Below, in pieces: positions 44,377 to 53,111 of a DNA stretch of 64,000 nt. This DNA comes from Streptomyces collinus. GTDB taxonomy: Bacteria; Actinomycetota; Actinomycetes; Streptomycetales; Streptomycetaceae. The notes under the pieces were generated by a model. It was not told the DNA's origin and ran no database searches. It worked only from the letters and a program-made list of their open reading frames with translations. The first letter of the stretch is position 1. Every line of letters starts with the position of its first letter. A program made the translations under genes and the position numbers. Location: positions 496,001-560,000 of the forward strand of contig NZ_CP133771.1 in NCBI RefSeq assembly GCF_031348265.1. Direction: 5' to 3'.

Positions 44377-44931
44377 TCAGCCCGCCACCGCCAGCAGCGG
44401 GGTGCGGCCGAGGGCGGCGGAGAACTGGTCGACCACCTGGCCGAGTGCCTCGGTGGCGGCCGGCGCGACGGCCAGGGAGCCGTCGTCCTGCACGGCGAGG
44501 TCCTTGTCGAGGGTGAACCAGCCCTGCACGATGTGGGCCGCGCCCATGGAGTTGAGCACCGGGCGCAGCGCGTAGTCGATGGCCAGGACATGGGCGACGC
44601 TGCCGCCGGTGGCGAGCGGCAGCACGGTCTTGCCGGCGAGGGCGTACTGCGGGAGCAGGTCCAGCAAGGCCTTCAGGACACCGGAGTAGGACGCCTTGTA
44701 GACGGGTGTGCCGACGACGACGCCGTCGGCCCGCGCGAACAGCTCGGTGGCCTCGACGATGGCGGGGTGGCGGAAGTCCGCGCCGAGCAGGGCTTCGGCG
44801 GGGATCGTGCGGACGTCGAGCGGAATCACATCATGGCCCTGGGCCGCCAGCCGCTGGTCGAGATGGCGCAGCAGTCGGCTGGTTCGGGAGGAGGCGGAGG
44901 GGCTGCCGGAGACGGACAGGACGGTGGCCAT
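44377..44931 (-). CDS. ssuE: NADPH-dependent FMN reductase (SsuE/MsuE type)
   Basis: 184 residues, flavodoxin-like: VLSVSGSPSASSRTSRLLRH (phosphate-binding loop), VVGTPVYKASYSGVLKALLD and LPLATGGSVAHVLAIDYALR are typical of SsuE/MsuE. It supplies FMNH2 to the monooxygenase at 43176. AAAAGAGAGCCC precedes the ATG. About 190 bp separates it from the leader peptide, room for attenuation. Confidence 0.88.
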   Translation of the reverse strand: MATVLSVSGSPSASSRTSRLLRHLDQRLAAQGHDVIPLDVRTIPAEALLGADFRHPAIVEATELFARADGVVVGTPVYKASYSGVLKALLDLLPQYALAGKTVLPLATGGSVAHVLAIDYALRPVLNSMGAAHIVQGWFTLDKDLAVQDDGSLAVAPAATEALGQVVDQFSAALGRTPLLAVAG

Positions 44932-45121
44932 GGGCTCTCTTTTCCGGGAGGAGGCGCGACTGCGCGGGGCACCGTGAATGCGGGGACGCCAGTGGAGAAG
45001 GGCGTGCCGGAGCGCTGAATTCAGGCGTGAGGGAAATGCACCGCACAGGGCGTCCGCTCGGCACGACGAGAGTCGTCCGACGACGGATGAAGCGGTGAGG
45101 GGAAGCGGCGAGCCGGGAGAT

Positions 45122-45205
45122 TCAGGCTGCGGCGCGACAGGAAGCGCTGGAGACGCGTGCGAGGTCGACGTGGCGTCGCCGCGTGAGGTCCAGTCGCATG
45201 GTCAT
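45122..45205 (-). CDS. Sulfur-regulon-type leader peptide (27 aa)
   Basis: A short frame MTMRLDLTRRRHVDL followed by ARVSSASCRAAA, then a stop. It matches the Streptomyces leader peptides of the RRRHVDLxRVSS type that precede sulfur-assimilation genes, including the near-terminal Cys. The ATG at 45205 is 7 nt after a -10-like CACGAT, so it would be leaderless; ATG 45199 is the alternative. It precedes ssuE by 190 bp. Role probably ribosome-mediated attenuation by cysteine availability. Confidence 0.75.
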   Translation of the reverse strand: MTMRLDLTRRRHVDLARVSSASCRAAA

Positions 45206-45212
45206 GCCATGG

Positions 45213-45242
45213 ATCGTGGCAGCGGGGGACGGCACCCGTCAA
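45213..45242 (-). promoter_or_regulatory. Promoter for leader peptide and ssuED
   Basis: Minus-strand TTGACG (45242-45237), an 18-nt spacer and CACGAT (45218-45213). The inverted repeat at 45243-45282 abuts its upstream edge, a position suited to a transcription activator. Confidence 0.55.
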
Positions 45243-45282
45243 GAAATCCGCGGCCCATCTCGTATTGCGGACCGCGGATTTC
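45243..45282. promoter_or_regulatory. Perfect 11-bp inverted repeat upstream of the ssu promoter
   Basis: GAAATCCGCGG (45243-45253) and CCGCGGATTTC (45272-45282) are exact reverse complements 18 bp apart, centred about 57 bp upstream of the predicted transcript start. This looks like a binding site for a dimeric or tetrameric activator, for example a LysR-type sulfur regulator. Confidence 0.65.
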
Positions 45283-45321
45283 ACGAAGAGCGGCCTGAAG
45301 GGCCGTGCGGGACGGAGGAAT

Positions 45322-45498
45322 TCAGTCCTCGTCCGCCGGGACGACCACCAGGAACGCGTCCGACTCCAGGTCCATCACGACAGTGGCGTCCTCGCCCTCG
45401 GCGCGGCGGCGGGCCGCGTACTCCTCCGCCGGCCACGATCCGCGCGGAGACCCCGCCGGGAACCGTTCCAACACCTTCGCGCCGATGGCCGTAGTCAC
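45322..45498 (-). CDS. Small hypothetical protein
   Basis: 58 residues from GTG 45498 with GGGAGGGC about 10 nt upstream. Contains SPRGSWPAEEYAARRRAEG and VVMDLESDAFLVVV, a pattern I recall from short conserved Streptomyces proteins of unknown function. Acidic C-terminus (PADED). It is 39 bp from the ssu control inverted repeat and transcribed toward it, so the two units face the same direction. Confidence 0.6.
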   Translation of the reverse strand: MTTAIGAKVLERFPAGSPRGSWPAEEYAARRRAEGEDATVVMDLESDAFLVVVPADED

Positions 45499-45726
45499 GT
45501 CCGCTGCCCTCCCCTGTCCAGCGCCGCCCGCCGGGCGACGTCGATCGGTCACTGTCGTACACATCCGGATGCCCCCGATCCGGCCGGACATGTACCGCCG
45601 GGTAGATTCCGCACCTCGCGCCGACCTCTACACATAAAGAGGACATAAGAGCAGAATGATGCTTACGCGGCGTTTACCGCATACCACTCCAGACGCGGAC
45701 GCCCTGCACCATGAAGGAGACGAGTC

Positions 45727-46167
45727 ATGGCCAACGTCTCGCCCACCAGAGGTGACATCACCAGCCACCCTGATGCCTCCGAGATGCGGGATCGGTACGC
45801 CCGCGTGCTCGGCGGCCGCGATGTGGCGCTCGTGGACGGACCGGTGTTCCTGCTCGGTCTGTACTGCGCCGCCTCCCCGTGGATAGTCCACTACACGACC
45901 AGCCAGCCGGCACTCGTGACTCACAACCTGATCATGGGTATCGCGATCGGCCTGCTGGCGCTCGGCTTCACTCGTGCTCCCGAGCGCATGTACGGCCTGA
46001 GCTGGGCCATGTGTGCCCTCGGGGTCTGGATGATCATCTCGCCGTGGATCGTTGGCGAAAGCCCGGACGCCGGTGTCGTGTGGAACAACATCATCATCGG
46101 TGCACTGGCCGTGGTCCTGGGGCTGGTGTGCGCCGGAACGGCGGCGAAGGCCCAGCCGAGGCCGTAG
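45727..46167 (+). CDS. SPW-repeat membrane protein
   Basis: 146 residues, four membrane helices with two SPW repeats: AASPWIVHY (after helix 1) and IISPWIVGE (after helix 3). The helices include LVTHNLIMGIAIGLLALGF and NNIIIGALAVVLGLVCAG. Members are known as small vitamin-K-epoxide-reductase-unrelated membrane proteins of unknown role. GAAGGAG precedes the ATG at 45727. Confidence 0.88.
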   Translation: MANVSPTRGDITSHPDASEMRDRYARVLGGRDVALVDGPVFLLGLYCAASPWIVHYTTSQPALVTHNLIMGIAIGLLALGFTRAPERMYGLSWAMCALGVWMIISPWIVGESPDAGVVWNNIIIGALAVVLGLVCAGTAAKAQPRP

Positions 46168-46264
46168 CGAACGCCGGAAAGGAGCCGAAGGCCGGTCCGC
46201 CTCCCGGACCGGCCCGCCCATGTCCGCTACGACTGCCGGCGAGGCACCTCCGGCCGCCCGGGTC

Positions 46265-47191
46265 TCAGAGGTGGCTCGTCGGCCGCAGCGCGGCGAGCCC
46301 CTCGTGGCTCGACGCATAGCGCGGCGTCCAGCCGAGTTCGCGCTCCGCCTTCGCGCAGGACATGCGGAGCCGGGACGACATCACGGTGTGCGCGTACGAC
46401 ATGGGCTTCAAGAACCACAGCGGCACGTGCAACGGCTTCGGCAGCCCGAACGTCCGGGCCACCGCCTCGACGTGGGCGCGGAACCCCATGGGGGTGCCGT
46501 CCGCGATGTTGTACGCCTGCCCCGGCCGGCCGCGCTCCACCGCGGCCACCACCGCGCGGGCGGCGTCCGTGAGCTCCACCCACGGCAGCACCCGGCCCCG
46601 GTCGCCGGGCAGGGGCAGCTGCCGTCGTCGCAACAGGGGCAGCAGGGCTTCGGTGCCGCCGGGGCCGTAGAACAGGCCGAGGCGCAGCGCGATGCCGTCC
46701 AGGGCCTCCGCTTCGAAGGCGAGCCGCTCCTTGGTCCGCATGCCGGCGATGTGCCGCTCCAGCGCCGGTGTGGCGCCGCGCGGGCCGAAGGGGTCGTCCT
46801 CGGTGAGCGGGCGGTCGCCGTGGTCGCCGTAGCCGTACCCGAAGGCCATGGACTCCACGACGAAGCGGCGGGCGCCGGTGGCGCGGGCGGCCTCGACGAG
46901 GTGGGCCGTGCCCTCGGTGCGCAGGGCGTCGGTGGCGTACATGTCACGGTCCCGCATGGGGGGCTTGCGCAGGGCCGTCGCGGCGTGGACCACGGTGTCG
47001 AAGCGGTGCCCGTCGACGGCGCGCAGCAGCGCGTCGCGGTCCATGAGGTCGGCTCGGATGCCGTTCTCCCTGCTCCTGCCGAGGCCGGTGACCTTGTGGC
47101 CCGCCTCGGTCAGGGCGCGGGTGATGTGCCGGCCGAGGACGCCGCTCGCGCCGGCGAGGAGGATGCTCTGACTCGTCCCGTTCGTCGTCAT
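46265..47191 (-). CDS. NAD-dependent epimerase/dehydratase (extended SDR)
   Basis: 308 residues. Rossmann loop LLAGASGVLGRHI, active-site region VVESMAFGYGYGDHG (Tyr in an altered YxxxK context), and GQAYNIADGTPMGF of the sugar-epimerase fold. Probably an atypical SDR acting on a small carbonyl or sugar nucleotide. The start ATG at 47191 is close to the family N-terminus. The GNAT gene lies upstream on the same strand. Confidence 0.85.
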   Translation of the reverse strand: MTTNGTSQSILLAGASGVLGRHITRALTEAGHKVTGLGRSRENGIRADLMDRDALLRAVDGHRFDTVVHAATALRKPPMRDRDMYATDALRTEGTAHLVEAARATGARRFVVESMAFGYGYGDHGDRPLTEDDPFGPRGATPALERHIAGMRTKERLAFEAEALDGIALRLGLFYGPGGTEALLPLLRRRQLPLPGDRGRVLPWVELTDAARAVVAAVERGRPGQAYNIADGTPMGFRAHVEAVARTFGLPKPLHVPLWFLKPMSYAHTVMSSRLRMSCAKAERELGWTPRYASSHEGLAALRPTSHL

Positions 47192-47248
47192 GACACTGCG
47201 ACGGATCGGGCGGCCCCGGACGTGACATCCGCACCCCGCCCCGCTCGG

Positions 47249-48025
47249 CTACGCGGTGTACTCGTACGGCGTCGTGGTCGTCAGCGGCACGAAGCCGAGG
47301 CGTTCCAGGATCGGCCGGCTCTGACTGGAGGCGTCGACCTGGAGGTAGCGGTAGCCGCGGGCCGCGGCGGCGCGGGCGCGGTGGGCCACCAGCGTGCGGT
47401 AGATGCCGCGGCCCCGCCAGTGCTGGACGGTGCCGCCGCCCCACAGCCCGGCGAAGGGTGTACCGGGTACGAGTTCCATGCGGGCCGCGCTCACCGGCTC
47501 GCCGCCGGCCATCGCCACGACGGCGACGACGGTGTCCGGGTCGGCCGCCAGCCGGGCGAGGAGCTGGTGGCGCAGCCAGGAGCTGTCCGCGCCGAACGCC
47601 TTCTCGTGGACGTCGGCCACCAGATCGACGCCCGCCGGGCCGGTGACCGGCACGACGCGCACGCCCTCGGGCGGTTCGGTGCCGTGGGCCAGGCCGTCGG
47701 CCTCGCCGATCATCAGCGTCTCCTCGGCCCCGGGCGTGAACCCGGCCGCGCACAGCCGCCGTCCGAGGTCGGCCGGGCGGTCGTGCCCGTACAGCTTCCA
47801 CTCGAAGTCGAGGCCGAGCCCGGTGTAGTGGCCGATCTGCGCGGCGATCGCCGCGTCCGCCCCGGCCTCGTCGAGGGCGGACCACACGACGCCGTTCCAG
47901 CCCTGGGCGGAGGCGACCTGGCGGACGACGCCGCCGGTCCGCTCGACCCGGGCATCGGGGCCGTCCGGCCGCGCTCCCGCACGCAGGTCGCGGTCGAACA
48001 GGGCGAGCAACTCAGCATGATCCAT
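47249..48025 (-). CDS. GNAT-family N-acetyltransferase
   Basis: 258 residues. The acetyl-CoA-binding motif A is WGGGTVQHWRGRGIYRTLVA (Q-x-x-G-x-G/A-like) and the C-terminal RPILERLGFVPLTTTTPYEY is the usual GNAT end. The N-terminal half (1-120; GLGLDFEWKLYGHDRPADLG) resembles a second, degenerate GNAT unit. The substrate is unknown. Confidence 0.86.
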   Translation of the reverse strand: MDHAELLALFDRDLRAGARPDGPDARVERTGGVVRQVASAQGWNGVVWSALDEAGADAAIAAQIGHYTGLGLDFEWKLYGHDRPADLGRRLCAAGFTPGAEETLMIGEADGLAHGTEPPEGVRVVPVTGPAGVDLVADVHEKAFGADSSWLRHQLLARLAADPDTVVAVVAMAGGEPVSAARMELVPGTPFAGLWGGGTVQHWRGRGIYRTLVAHRARAAAARGYRYLQVDASSQSRPILERLGFVPLTTTTPYEYTA

Positions 48026-48171
48026 GGGCAGACCTCAGCAGCGGCCGGGCCGGACGGCAAGCGGTTTTCCGGCCCGGCGGCACCCTCCCGGCCTGCGGCC
48101 CCGTTCCTTCCGCCCCGCGCCCCGGCGCCCTAGGGTCCTGTTGATCACATCGTCACGGGAAAGGCCGCCCC

Positions 48172-48657
48172 ATGGTCGTGAAGGACACGGATCTGCCGCA
48201 TCTGCGCCGCTGCGTGGAACTGGCGGCCGAGGCGCTGGAGGCCGGGGACGAGCCGTTCGGTTCGGTCCTGGTGGGCGGAGACGGCACCGTCCTCGGCGAG
48301 GACCACAACCGGGTGGCCTCGGGCGACCGCACCCGGCACCCCGAGTTCGAGCTGGCGCGCTGGTCGGCGGCGCACCTCACCCCCGGGGAGCGGGCGGCCG
48401 CCACGGTCTACACCTCCGGCGAGCACTGCCCGATGTGCGCGGCAGCGCACGCCTGGGTCGGCCTCGGGCGCATCGTCTACGTTGCCTCGTCCGGGCAACT
48501 CACCACCTGGCTGGACGAGTTGGGTGTTCCAGCGGCACCGGTCCGGCCACTCCCCGTACAGGAGGTCGCACCCGGTGTCACCGTGGACGGCCCGGTGCCC
48601 GAACTGACGCAGCAGGTGAGGGAGTTGCACATCAGGTTCCACCGCGGACACCGCTGA
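48172..48657 (+). CDS. Nucleoside deaminase (cytidine/deoxycytidylate deaminase fold)
   Basis: 161 residues. Zn site: HPEFE (His ligand and catalytic Glu) and EHCPMCAAA (two Cys). EPFGSVLVGGDGTVL matches guanine/adenosine-type deaminases. It could deaminate guanine, cytosine or a tRNA/modified base; TadA is unlikely because the tRNA-contact C-terminus is not seen. ATG at 48172. Confidence 0.86.
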   Translation: MVVKDTDLPHLRRCVELAAEALEAGDEPFGSVLVGGDGTVLGEDHNRVASGDRTRHPEFELARWSAAHLTPGERAAATVYTSGEHCPMCAAAHAWVGLGRIVYVASSGQLTTWLDELGVPAAPVRPLPVQEVAPGVTVDGPVPELTQQVRELHIRFHRGHR

Positions 48658-48800
48658 GACAGCACGGGGAAGCACCGGGTCCGACCCGGACGGACATCCG
48701 CCCGAGATGCAGGGCCGCTCGGACGAACCTATGATCGATTCCAATTGGACCAGGTGTAAGACCAGGCGTACGCCCCGGTCTCCCCGACGGGGGGAGGCAC

Positions 48801-51800
48801 ATGTCCTCGCTGCCGGCACGTCGGCTCATGGCCGTCTACGTCGCCCTGGTCGCGATCGTTACCGTCGTGTACATGACCATCCCGGTGATGGTTCCCGTGA
48901 TGTGGGCCGTGATGGGGCTGGCCGGTGTCGGCGCCATCCTGATCGGCACACGCCTGCACCGGCCCGCCCACGCATGGCCCTGGTGGGTCCTGGCCGCGGG
49001 CTTGCTCGTGTTCATCGCGGGCGACACGTACTACTTCGTGATGGAGCAGTACCTGGGAGCCTCCAACCCGTTCCCCTCCCCGGCCGACGCCTGCTACCTG
49101 GCCATGTACCCGCTCATCGCGATCGGTCTGTCGGGCCTGGTGCGCCACCGCTGGGCCAACCGCGACCTGCCGAGCCTGCTCGACGCGCTGATCGTCACCG
49201 CAGGCCTGGCGCTGCCCGTGTGGGTGTACCTGGTGCAGCCGCTGACCGTGCTGCAGGGGCTGACGTGGCAGCAGCGGGCCATCAGCATCGCCTACCCCCT
49301 CGGCGACATCCTCGTGCTGGCCCTGCTGATCAGGCTGCTCACCCCCAGCCCGGTCGACGGTTCCAATCGCGCCGTACGCCTGCTGGTCGCCGGCACGGTG
49401 ACCCTGCTCGTGACGGACATCGCGTACGGGATCCTGCAGCTGAACGACGTCTGGCAGACCGGCAGCCTGCTGGATCTCGGCTGGGTCGTCTTCTACACCG
49501 CCTGGGGCCTGGCGGCACTGCAGCCCTCCATGGTCGAGCTGACGGCTTCCATGCCGCAGCGGGAGTCCCTGCTGCCGCCGCCGCGGCGGCTGGTCATGCT
49601 CGCCGTGGCCACGCTCATCGCGCCGGGGATCCTGCTCTGGGAGGGGCTGAGCGGCCAGACCCGGGACGCCGCCGTGATCGCGGTCTTCTCGGGCGTGCTG
49701 TTCCTGCTCGTGATCCTGCGGCTGGCGGGGATGGTCGTGGCGCACCGCCACGCGGTGACGCGGGAGCTGGCCCTGCGCGGAGCCGCCGCGTCGCTGGTCT
49801 CCGCCTTCCGGCAGGAAGAGGTCGACCGGTCCTGCCACCAGGCGGTCGACCGGCTGATGGGCCGGGACACACCGCACCGGACGCTGCTGCTCCCCACCGA
49901 GCAGGCGACGGACCTGGGCGCCCACGGCACCCGGCTGGTCAGCCCGGCCGTCCTCGACCCCGAGGTCGCCTCCGCGCTCGACAACCTGCCGTCGGTCCTG
50001 GTGTGCCCCATGACCCAGCCCGACCGCCCGTCCGGAGCCGTGCCGGGCACCCTGCTGGTCGCCGCCCCCGAGCGGCAGCTCCACGAGACCTGGGGCTCCC
50101 TGGAGATCCTGGCCTCGCACGCGGGTCTGGCGATGGAGCGCGTCGCGCTGCGCCAGGAGGTCATCCGGCGGGAGAACGAGGCGTACTTCCGCACCCTCGT
50201 CCGCAACGCCTCCGACGTGATCCTGATCCTGGAGGACGACGACACCATCCGGTACGCCAGCCCGTCCGCGCGGTCCGTCTTCGGCACCGACGAACTCCTC
50301 GGCGTGTCCCTGCCGGAACTGGTGGACCCCGGCGACCGGGAGCGGGCGGCCCGGGAGCTGGCCGTCGTACGGGAGCGGGGTTCCGGGGCGGGCCACGACC
50401 ACTGGTGGGTGCGGCGCCGGGAAGGGCGCGTCGAGGTGGAGGTCCGCTTCAGCGACTTCCGGGACGAACGGACCGTGTCCGGTCTGGTGGTGACCCTGCG
50501 GGACGTGACCGAGCAGCGGCGGCTGGAGCAGGAGCTGACGCAGCGGGCCTTCCACGACTCGCTGACCGGTCTGCCCAACCGGACGCTGCTGCTGGAGCGG
50601 ATCGAACGCGCCCTGCTGCGCGGCCGCCGCGAGTCGTCCCTGACCTGTCTGCTCTTCATCGACCTCGACGACTTCAAGCTGGTCAACGACACCATGGGGC
50701 ACCGGGCGGGCGACCAGCTGCTGGTCGCGGTCGGCAACCGGCTGTCCCGGACGCTGCGTCGCACCGACACCGCGGCCCGGCTCGGCGGCGACGAGTTCGC
50801 CGTGCTGATGGAGGACGCCAAGCAGCCGGTGGACGCCGAACTGCTCGCGGCCCAGGTGATCCAGACCCTGAGCCGGCCCTTCGAGCTGGCCGACGAGTCG
50901 GTGACGGTGTCCGCCAGCGTGGGCGTGGCCACCGCGCGCGACAGCACCGACGCGGAGGAACTGCTGGGCCATGCCGACCTCGCCCTGTACGCGGCGAAGG
51001 CGGCGGGCAAGCGGCAGTGGCGCCGCTTCAAGCCACTGCTGCGCAGCCGCATGGTGGAACGGCACGATCTGCAGTCCCAGCTGGCCCAGGCGGTCGCCGA
51101 CAAGGCGTTCGCGCTGCGCTACCAGCCGGTCGTGGACATCGCGGCGGGCGAGGTCGTCGGGTTCGAGGCGCTGGTCCGCTGGCCGCACGAACACCGGCCG
51201 CCCGTCGCCCCGGAGCAGTTCATCAGCCTGGCGGAGGAGACCGGGCACATCGCCTCGCTGGGCTCGTGGGTGCTGGAGAACGCGATCAGCGACATCATCG
51301 GGCTGCAACGGCTGCCGGGCCCCGGCCGCCCGCCGTACGTCAGCGTGAACGTCTCCGCCCGTCAGTTCCGCGACGCCGGGTTCATCGAGCAGGTCGGGGA
51401 GGCGCTGAGCACCCCGGGGCTCGAACCCGGATCGCTGCAGCTGGAGCTGACGGAGACGGTCCTGCTGCACCGCGACGACCGGCTCCAGACGGTGCTGAAC
51501 ACGCTGAAGGAACTCGGGGTGCACATCGCGGTCGACGACTTCGGCACCGGCTTCTCCTCGCTGCGCTACCTGCGGGACTTCCCCATCGACGTGCTGAAGA
51601 TCGACAAGTCGTACATCGACGACATCGCACAGGACGCCCAGCAGGTCGCCCTGGTCGAGGGCATCGTGCGGATCGCCGACACCCTGGGGCTGCAGGTCAT
51701 CGCTGAGGGCATCGAGGACACCGCTCAGCGGGATCTGCTGGCCGGCATGGGGTGCCGGTTCGGGCAGGGGTTCCTGTTCGCCCGGCCGCTGACGGTGGAG

Positions 51801-53105
51801 CAGAGCGCGCACGTCCTGCGGGAGCCGACCGCCCGCCCCTTCGCAACCCCGCAGACCCCGAGGCCCCGTATCGACGCCGCCCGCGGTCGCCGCGAAGCCC
51901 GCTGGGCGGACCTGGAGCACCTGCGGCGCACCAGCCCGATGAGCGACGCGGTCCTGGACGAAGTGCGCGGGAGGCACATCCGCAGCGGTGACCACTGGCT
52001 GATCGACTTCGCGTCGTGCAACTACCTGGGCTTCGACTGGGACCCGGAGGTCATGGAGTCGGTCGATCCCGCGGTCCGCCGGTGGGGCACGCATCCCAGC
52101 TGGTCGCGGCTGCTGGGCAGTCCGCGGCTGTACCCCGACATCGAGGAGCGGCTCGCCGCGCTGCTGGGCGCGCCGGACACGCTGCTGCTGCCCACGCTGA
52201 CGCTGGTGCACTCCTCGGTGATCCCGGCCATCGCGGAGGACGGACACGTCTTCGTGGAGGCGACCGCGCACCGCACGGTCTACGACGGCTGCGTGGTGGC
52301 CCGGGCCCAGGGCGCCACCCTGCACCGCTTCCACGCCGAGCGGCTCGACGAACTGCGTGCCCTGCTGGCCGGGGCCCCGCCGGGCACGCCCCGGCTGGTG
52401 TGCCTCGACGGCGTCAACAGCATGAGCGGCAACATCCCCGATCTGCCCTCCCTGGCGGCGGTGTGCCGCTCCGAGGGGGCGACGCTGTACGTCGACGACG
52501 CGCACGGCTTCGGCGTGATCGGGGAGCGCGGGCCGGACGAGACGTGCCCGTACGGCATGCGCGGCAACTGCGTGGTGCGGCACACCGGGGAGTCGTACGA
52601 CGGGATCGTGCTCGTGGGCGGGTTCTCCAAGGCGTACTCGTCCTTGCTGGCGTTCCTCGCCCTGCCGCCGGAGCTGAAGAACCGGCTGAAGACCGCGGCG
52701 GCGCCCTATCTGTACTCGGGGCCGTCACCGACGGCGTCACTGGCGACCGCGCTGGCCGGGCTGGACGTCAACGAGCGCCGGGGCGACGCGATCCGGGCGG
52801 ACCTGTACCGCAAGACGGTCCGGGTCCTCGACCACCTGGAGGGCATGGGGGTGAGCACCCTCAACTCGGACCGGCTGCCGATCGTGGAGGTGCCGCTGGC
52901 GAACCCCGCGGACCTGGACGCGGTCGCCGCGTTCCTGTGGCAGGAGGGCGTCTATGTGACGCTGGCGGCGTACCCGCTGGTCCCCCGGGACCGGGTGGGG
53001 TTCCGCATCCAGCTCACGGCCCTCAACTCGGACGAGGACATCGACCATCTGAACGGGAGCCTGACCCGGTTGTCCGAACGCTTCCCGCTGCGGCTGAAGG
53101 GCTAG
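48801..53105 (+). CDS. Fusion: membrane GAF-PAS-GGDEF-EAL protein joined to alpha-oxoamine synthase
   Basis: 1434 residues in one open frame. About ten membrane helices (1-315), GAF-like (330-450), PAS (455-575), GGDEF (583-750, motif at residue 662 with I-site RRTD five residues before it), EAL (755-1005, EAL at 789-791, DDFGTGFSS intact). After a 40-residue linker comes a full PLP enzyme of the alpha-oxoamine synthase family (1045-1434): FASCNYLGF, HRTVYDG, DDAHGFGVIG and GGFSKAYSS with Schiff-base Lys1277. All active sites look intact. The GGDEF-EAL part makes and breaks c-di-GMP; the synthase part condenses an amino acid with an acyl-CoA/ACP, as CqsA or BioF do. GGGAGG precedes the ATG. 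No stop lies between the parts. Confidence 0.9.
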   Translation: MSSLPARRLMAVYVALVAIVTVVYMTIPVMVPVMWAVMGLAGVGAILIGTRLHRPAHAWPWWVLAAGLLVFIAGDTYYFVMEQYLGASNPFPSPADACYLAMYPLIAIGLSGLVRHRWANRDLPSLLDALIVTAGLALPVWVYLVQPLTVLQGLTWQQRAISIAYPLGDILVLALLIRLLTPSPVDGSNRAVRLLVAGTVTLLVTDIAYGILQLNDVWQTGSLLDLGWVVFYTAWGLAALQPSMVELTASMPQRESLLPPPRRLVMLAVATLIAPGILLWEGLSGQTRDAAVIAVFSGVLFLLVILRLAGMVVAHRHAVTRELALRGAAASLVSAFRQEEVDRSCHQAVDRLMGRDTPHRTLLLPTEQATDLGAHGTRLVSPAVLDPEVASALDNLPSVLVCPMTQPDRPSGAVPGTLLVAAPERQLHETWGSLEILASHAGLAMERVALRQEVIRRENEAYFRTLVRNASDVILILEDDDTIRYASPSARSVFGTDELLGVSLPELVDPGDRERAARELAVVRERGSGAGHDHWWVRRREGRVEVEVRFSDFRDERTVSGLVVTLRDVTEQRRLEQELTQRAFHDSLTGLPNRTLLLERIERALLRGRRESSLTCLLFIDLDDFKLVNDTMGHRAGDQLLVAVGNRLSRTLRRTDTAARLGGDEFAVLMEDAKQPVDAELLAAQVIQTLSRPFELADESVTVSASVGVATARDSTDAEELLGHADLALYAAKAAGKRQWRRFKPLLRSRMVERHDLQSQLAQAVADKAFALRYQPVVDIAAGEVVGFEALVRWPHEHRPPVAPEQFISLAEETGHIASLGSWVLENAISDIIGLQRLPGPGRPPYVSVNVSARQFRDAGFIEQVGEALSTPGLEPGSLQLELTETVLLHRDDRLQTVLNTLKELGVHIAVDDFGTGFSSLRYLRDFPIDVLKIDKSYIDDIAQDAQQVALVEGIVRIADTLGLQVIAEGIEDTAQRDLLAGMGCRFGQGFLFARPLTVEQSAHVLREPTARPFATPQTPRPRIDAARGRREARWADLEHLRRTSPMSDAVLDEVRGRHIRSGDHWLIDFASCNYLGFDWDPEVMESVDPAVRRWGTHPSWSRLLGSPRLYPDIEERLAALLGAPDTLLLPTLTLVHSSVIPAIAEDGHVFVEATAHRTVYDGCVVARAQGATLHRFHAERLDELRALLAGAPPGTPRLVCLDGVNSMSGNIPDLPSLAAVCRSEGATLYVDDAHGFGVIGERGPDETCPYGMRGNCVVRHTGESYDGIVLVGGFSKAYSSLLAFLALPPELKNRLKTAAAPYLYSGPSPTASLATALAGLDVNERRGDAIRADLYRKTVRVLDHLEGMGVSTLNSDRLPIVEVPLANPADLDAVAAFLWQEGVYVTLAAYPLVPRDRVGFRIQLTALNSDEDIDHLNGSLTRLSERFPLRLKG

Positions 53106-53111
53106 AGGGCC

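Noticed and set aside
51939..51941. In-frame ATG as a separate start for the alpha-oxoamine synthase
   Set aside because: No ribosome-binding sequence precedes it and there is no stop between it and the EAL domain, so the fusion is preferred; an internal start cannot be fully excluded.
48729..52583. A 1284-codon open frame on the minus strand opposite the fusion gene
   Set aside because: It has Arg/Gln/His/Asp-rich composition without motifs and is the antisense shadow of the fusion gene's codon bias.
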